From NCBI RefSeq assembly GCF_003432485.1, contig NZ_QVNQ01000006.1, forward strand, positions 372,001-436,000: 64,000 nucleotides of DNA. The letters run 5' to 3'. Below are positions 60,960-64,000 of the stretch, piece by piece. Source of the stretch: Actinomadura spongiicola (GTDB lineage: Bacteria; Actinomycetota; Actinomycetes; Streptosporangiales; Streptosporangiaceae). Below the pieces are notes generated by a model. The model saw nothing but the letters and a program-made list of their open reading frames with translations, searched no databases and had not been told where the DNA came from. Every line of letters begins with the position of its first letter. Within the stretch, counting starts at the first letter, position 1. Both the position numbers and the translations under genes were made by a program.

Positions 60960-62135
60960 GTGAACGTTGATCTAGTAGTGGTGGGATCGGGTTTCTTCGG
61001 GCTCACGGTCGCCGAGCGCTGTGCGACCGGGTTGGGGCTGCGGGTACTGGTCCTGGAGAAGCGCGACCACATCGGCGGCAACGCCTACAGCGAGGACGAG
61101 CCCGAGACCGGTATCGAGATCCACCGGTACGGCGCGCACCTCTTCCACACGTCCAACGAGCGGGTGTGGGAGTACGCGAACCGCTTCACCCGGTTCACCG
61201 ACTACCGGCACCACGTGTACTCGACGTTCAAGGGCCGCGTGTACCCGCTGCCGATCAACCTCGGCACGATCTGCGCGTACTTCGGCCGGGCGTTCACCCC
61301 CGACCAGGCGCGGGCCCTGATCGCCGAACAGGCCGCGGAACTCGCCGGACGCGCACCGCGCAACCTGGAGGAGAAGGCGGTGTCGCTCATCGGACGGCCG
61401 CTGTACGAGGCGTTCATCCGCGGCTACACGGCCAAGCAGTGGCAGACCGACCCCCGCGACCTGCCCGCGGAGATCATCACGCGGCTGCCGGTGCGGTACA
61501 CCTTCGACAACCGGTACTTCGGCGACACCCACGAGGGGTTGCCGGTCGACGGCTACACCCCGTGGCTGGAGCGGATGGCCGACCATCCGAACATCGAGGT
61601 GCGGCTCGGCGCCGACTTCTTCGACCTGCGTGACGACCTCGTCGGCCGGGTCCCCGTCGTCTACACCGGCCCGCTCGACCGCTACTTCGGTTTCGCGGAG
61701 GGCGAGTTGGGTTGGCGGACGCTGGACTTCGAGATGGAGGTCGTGCCGACGGGCGACTTCCAGGGAACGCCGGTGATGAACTACGCGGACGAGGACGTCC
61801 CGTACACCCGCGTCCACGAGTTCCGGCACTTCCACCCCGAGCGCGGGCACTACCCGGACGACCGAACGGTGATCATGCGGGAGTTCTCGCGGTCCGCCGG
61901 CCGTGACGACGAGCCGTACTACCCCGTCAACACCGCCGGCGACCGCGAGCGCCTGCGCCGCTACCGGGAGATGGCCCGGCGGGAGGACGGCGTCCTGTTC
62001 GGCGGGCGCCTCGGCACCTATCAGTACCTTGACATGCACATGGCGATCGCCAGCGCGCTGGGCCTGGTCGAGAACCGGCTGCGGCCCCACTTCGAGAAGG
62101 GCGAGCGGCTGATCAGCGGAGGAGTTGACCGATGA
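60960..62135 (+). CDS. glf: UDP-galactopyranose mutase
   Basis: 391 residues from GTG 60960. FAD-binding start DLVVVGSGFFGLTVAERCA, VLEKRDHIGGNAYSE, GAHLFHTSNERVWEY, TAKQWQTDPRDLP, RYTFDNRYFGDTHEGLP and GRLGTYQYLDMHMAI, all typical of bacterial Glf. It converts UDP-galactopyranose to UDP-galactofuranose, the donor for GlfT1 and GlfT2. The stop overlaps the glfT2 ATG. Confidence 0.97.
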   Translation: MNVDLVVVGSGFFGLTVAERCATGLGLRVLVLEKRDHIGGNAYSEDEPETGIEIHRYGAHLFHTSNERVWEYANRFTRFTDYRHHVYSTFKGRVYPLPINLGTICAYFGRAFTPDQARALIAEQAAELAGRAPRNLEEKAVSLIGRPLYEAFIRGYTAKQWQTDPRDLPAEIITRLPVRYTFDNRYFGDTHEGLPVDGYTPWLERMADHPNIEVRLGADFFDLRDDLVGRVPVVYTGPLDRYFGFAEGELGWRTLDFEMEVVPTGDFQGTPVMNYADEDVPYTRVHEFRHFHPERGHYPDDRTVIMREFSRSAGRDDEPYYPVNTAGDRERLRRYREMARREDGVLFGGRLGTYQYLDMHMAIASALGLVENRLRPHFEKGERLISGGVDR

Positions 62136-64000
62136 CGGAGCAGACCACGCGGCCGAAGCCTTCCACGAAGCCCGCGGCGGACGGGCACGCGACCGCCGAA
62201 CGCGCCGCCGACTCCGCCGTCCCCGGTGCGGGGCTGCGCGTCCTGCACCGCGTCGTGATGCCCGGCGAACGCGACTTCGACGTGCTGAAGCTGTACGTGG
62301 ACGGGAACGCGGTGTTCGGCCGCCGCACCGCCGACCTGGAGAGCGCGGCCGAGCGGGTCCTGGCGGAGCAGGACGGTGACGCCGGTGGTGCGGCGGCGTT
62401 CCGGCCGTCGTCCCAGGACGACAGCGCCGAGATCATCGGCCGCCGCAGCATCGTCGTCCCGTCCGGCACGCGGGTGTCGTTCTGCAGCTACTTCAACGCC
62501 TTCCCCGCCGGGTACTGGCGCCGCTGGAGCACGATCGAGAATGTCCGGTTGCGGGTCCGGGTCCGCGGCGAGGCGACGATCCTGATCTACCGCTCCACGG
62601 GGAAGGGCCATCTGGAGCGGATCAAGTCGCTGCACATCGACTCCGAGTCCTCCGTCGAGGAGACCGTCGACCTTCCGCTCGCGCCGTTCATCGACGGCGG
62701 CTGGTACTGGTTCGACATCATCGCCGACGGCCGTACCGCCGTCCTCGACGGCGCGGACTGGTGCGCGGTCACCGACCGTACCCGGCCGGGAACCGCCACG
62801 ATCGGCATCACGACGTTCAACCGGCCGAAGTTCTGCGTCGAGCAGTTGACGGCCCTGGCCAAGGCGGGCGACGTCCTGGACGTCGTCGACGAGATCCTGG
62901 TCGTCGACCAGGGCACCGACCGGATCGAGGACCATCCCGACTTCGCCGCCGCGGCGGAGGCGCTCGGGGACCGGCTCCGCGTCATCGACCAGGCCAACCT
63001 CGGCGGCTCCGGCGGCTTCGCCCGGGTCATGCACGAGACCGTCGAGTCGGGGCGCAGCGACTACGCGCTTCTCCTGGACGACGACGTCATCCTCGAACCC
63101 GAGGGCATCCTGCGTTCGACGACGTTCGCCGACCTGGCCCGTGCGCCGATGCTCGTCGGGGGCCACATGCTCGACCTCTACAACCGGTCGGTGCTGCACG
63201 TGTTCGGCGAGAGCATCGCCCGCTACCGGTGGTGGATGGTCCCGGCGGCGCACACCGAGATGTCGCACAACCTGGCCGACGCCCCGCTCCGCCACACGCC
63301 CTGGCTGCACCGGCGCGCGGACGTGGAGTACAACGCGTGGTGGATGTGCCTGATCCCGGTCGAGGTCATCCGCAAGGTCGGGCTCTCGCTGCCGTTCTTC
63401 ATCAAGTGGGACGACATCGAGTACGGGCTCCGCGCCAAGGCCGCCGGTTTCCCGACCGTGTCGTTGCCGGGCGCCGCGGTGTGGCATGTGCCGTGGCATT
63501 CCAAGGACGTCATGACCGACTGGCAGGCCTACTTCACCGAACGCAACCGGATCATCACCGCGTTGATGTACTCGCCGTACGACCGCGGCGGCAACATGCT
63601 CAAGGAGAGCCTGTTCATCACCATCAAACACGCTCTGGCCATGCAGTACTCCACGGCCGAGCTGATGCTGATGGCGATCGAGGACGCGCTGAAGGGCCCC
63701 GAGGACCTGCACCCGTCGATCGTCACGAAGATGGGGGAGCTGCGGGATCTCCGCGCCCGGTTCGTCGACGCCCGGGCCAAGTCGGACCTGGACGAGTTCC
63801 CCGAGGTCAAGCGCAGCAAGCCGCCGCGGAAGGGCCGTGACGTCGTCCCGCCGAAGAACCGGCGCGCCATGTTCCAGACGGCCCTGCTCGGCGCGGCCCG
63901 CCAGGTCAAGCCGGTCGGTCCGTTCCCGCGGACGCATCCGGAGGCGCTCGTCCCGCACGTCGACCAGACCTGGTGGTTGCTGACGAAGTTCAACAGCGCC
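62132..64000 (+). CDS. glfT2: Galactofuranosyltransferase GlfT2, 3' end outside the window
   Basis: At least 623 residues from ATG 62132 (ATGA overlap with glf), still open at the window end; GlfT2 is usually about 640. N-terminal beta domain (FCSYFNAFPAGYWRRWSTIE), then GT-A core: TATIGITTFNRPKFCVEQL, QANLGGSGGFARVMHE, metal motif LLLDDDVILEPEG, catalytic IKWDDIEYGLRAKAAGFP and GAAVWHVPWHSKD. It polymerises the galactan chain with alternating linkages in mycobacteria. The last codons reach a VDQTWWLLTKFNS segment. Confidence 0.95.
   Translation, partial: MTEQTTRPKPSTKPAADGHATAERAADSAVPGAGLRVLHRVVMPGERDFDVLKLYVDGNAVFGRRTADLESAAERVLAEQDGDAGGAAAFRPSSQDDSAEIIGRRSIVVPSGTRVSFCSYFNAFPAGYWRRWSTIENVRLRVRVRGEATILIYRSTGKGHLERIKSLHIDSESSVEETVDLPLAPFIDGGWYWFDIIADGRTAVLDGADWCAVTDRTRPGTATIGITTFNRPKFCVEQLTALAKAGDVLDVVDEILVVDQGTDRIEDHPDFAAAAEALGDRLRVIDQANLGGSGGFARVMHETVESGRSDYALLLDDDVILEPEGILRSTTFADLARAPMLVGGHMLDLYNRSVLHVFGESIARYRWWMVPAAHTEMSHNLADAPLRHTPWLHRRADVEYNAWWMCLIPVEVIRKVGLSLPFFIKWDDIEYGLRAKAAGFPTVSLPGAAVWHVPWHSKDVMTDWQAYFTERNRIITALMYSPYDRGGNMLKESLFITIKHALAMQYSTAELMLMAIEDALKGPEDLHPSIVTKMGELRDLRARFVDARAKSDLDEFPEVKRSKPPRKGRDVVPPKNRRAMFQTALLGAARQVKPVGPFPRTHPEALVPHVDQTWWLLTKFNSA

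Overview
The window reads as high-GC actinobacterial chromosome. It carries mshD (mycothiol synthesis), a GlnR-type nitrogen regulator, a DivIVA polar-growth protein, an ESX-type type VII secretion locus and galactofuran genes (glf, glfT2). Many genes have a TANNNT -10 element 7 bases before the start codon, so their mRNAs are probably leaderless, which is common in actinobacteria. GC-rich third codon positions and Pro-rich linkers fit Streptosporangiales/Thermomonosporaceae (Actinomadura-like) better than Mycobacterium; that placement is inference.

Layout. 1-7.3 kb: HxlR regulator, a MazF-like protein with two halves, ArfB, an untracked 41-residue ORF, a two-component system resembling the mycobacterial PhoPR type with paired 7-bp repeats on both sides, peptide deformylase, DivIVA, and a gamma-carbonic-anhydrase-like protein. 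7.4-11.7 kb: a giant double AAA+ protein related to EccA/CbxX. 12.1-21.4 kb: phosphate uptake and scavenging (DUF47-Pit, secreted 5'-nucleotidase, pstSCAB behind an 11-bp-phased PHO box) with mshD and a broken gene between them. 21.4-27 kb: glnR, a MoaD-like protein, a DUF2993 protein, an ECF sigma/zinc anti-sigma/thioredoxin operon, and a sulfur operon (DUF4395, rhodanese, DUF1416) behind a cysteine-containing leader peptide. 27-31.4 kb: a membrane protein, three overlapping genes for anchored extracytoplasmic proteins, and a divergent orphan mycosin.

31.4-52 kb is the type VII secretion region. eccC reads leftward into a more AT-rich tail (EspC-like, WXG-like with membrane hairpin, YbaB/EspL-like, an L7/L12-like tandem-helix protein, a PH-like membrane protein). 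Rightward lie eccD, eccB, the esxB-esxA pair, two further candidate substrates, mycP, an EspI-like P-loop ATPase, and accessory DUF1266 and DUF6177 proteins. No eccE is seen. EccC, EccD and EccB would form the channel, the WXG100 pair the substrate, and MycP the protease.

52-64 kb is cell-envelope assembly: an LCP ligase, GT2 glycosyltransferases, a large anchored beta-propeller protein, a sulfotransferase-like protein overlapping a GlfT1-like gene, then glf and glfT2, the last cut by the window end. Two of these transcription units share a 14-bp promoter-like sequence. No tRNA, rRNA, CRISPR array, insertion sequence or prophage was recognised.
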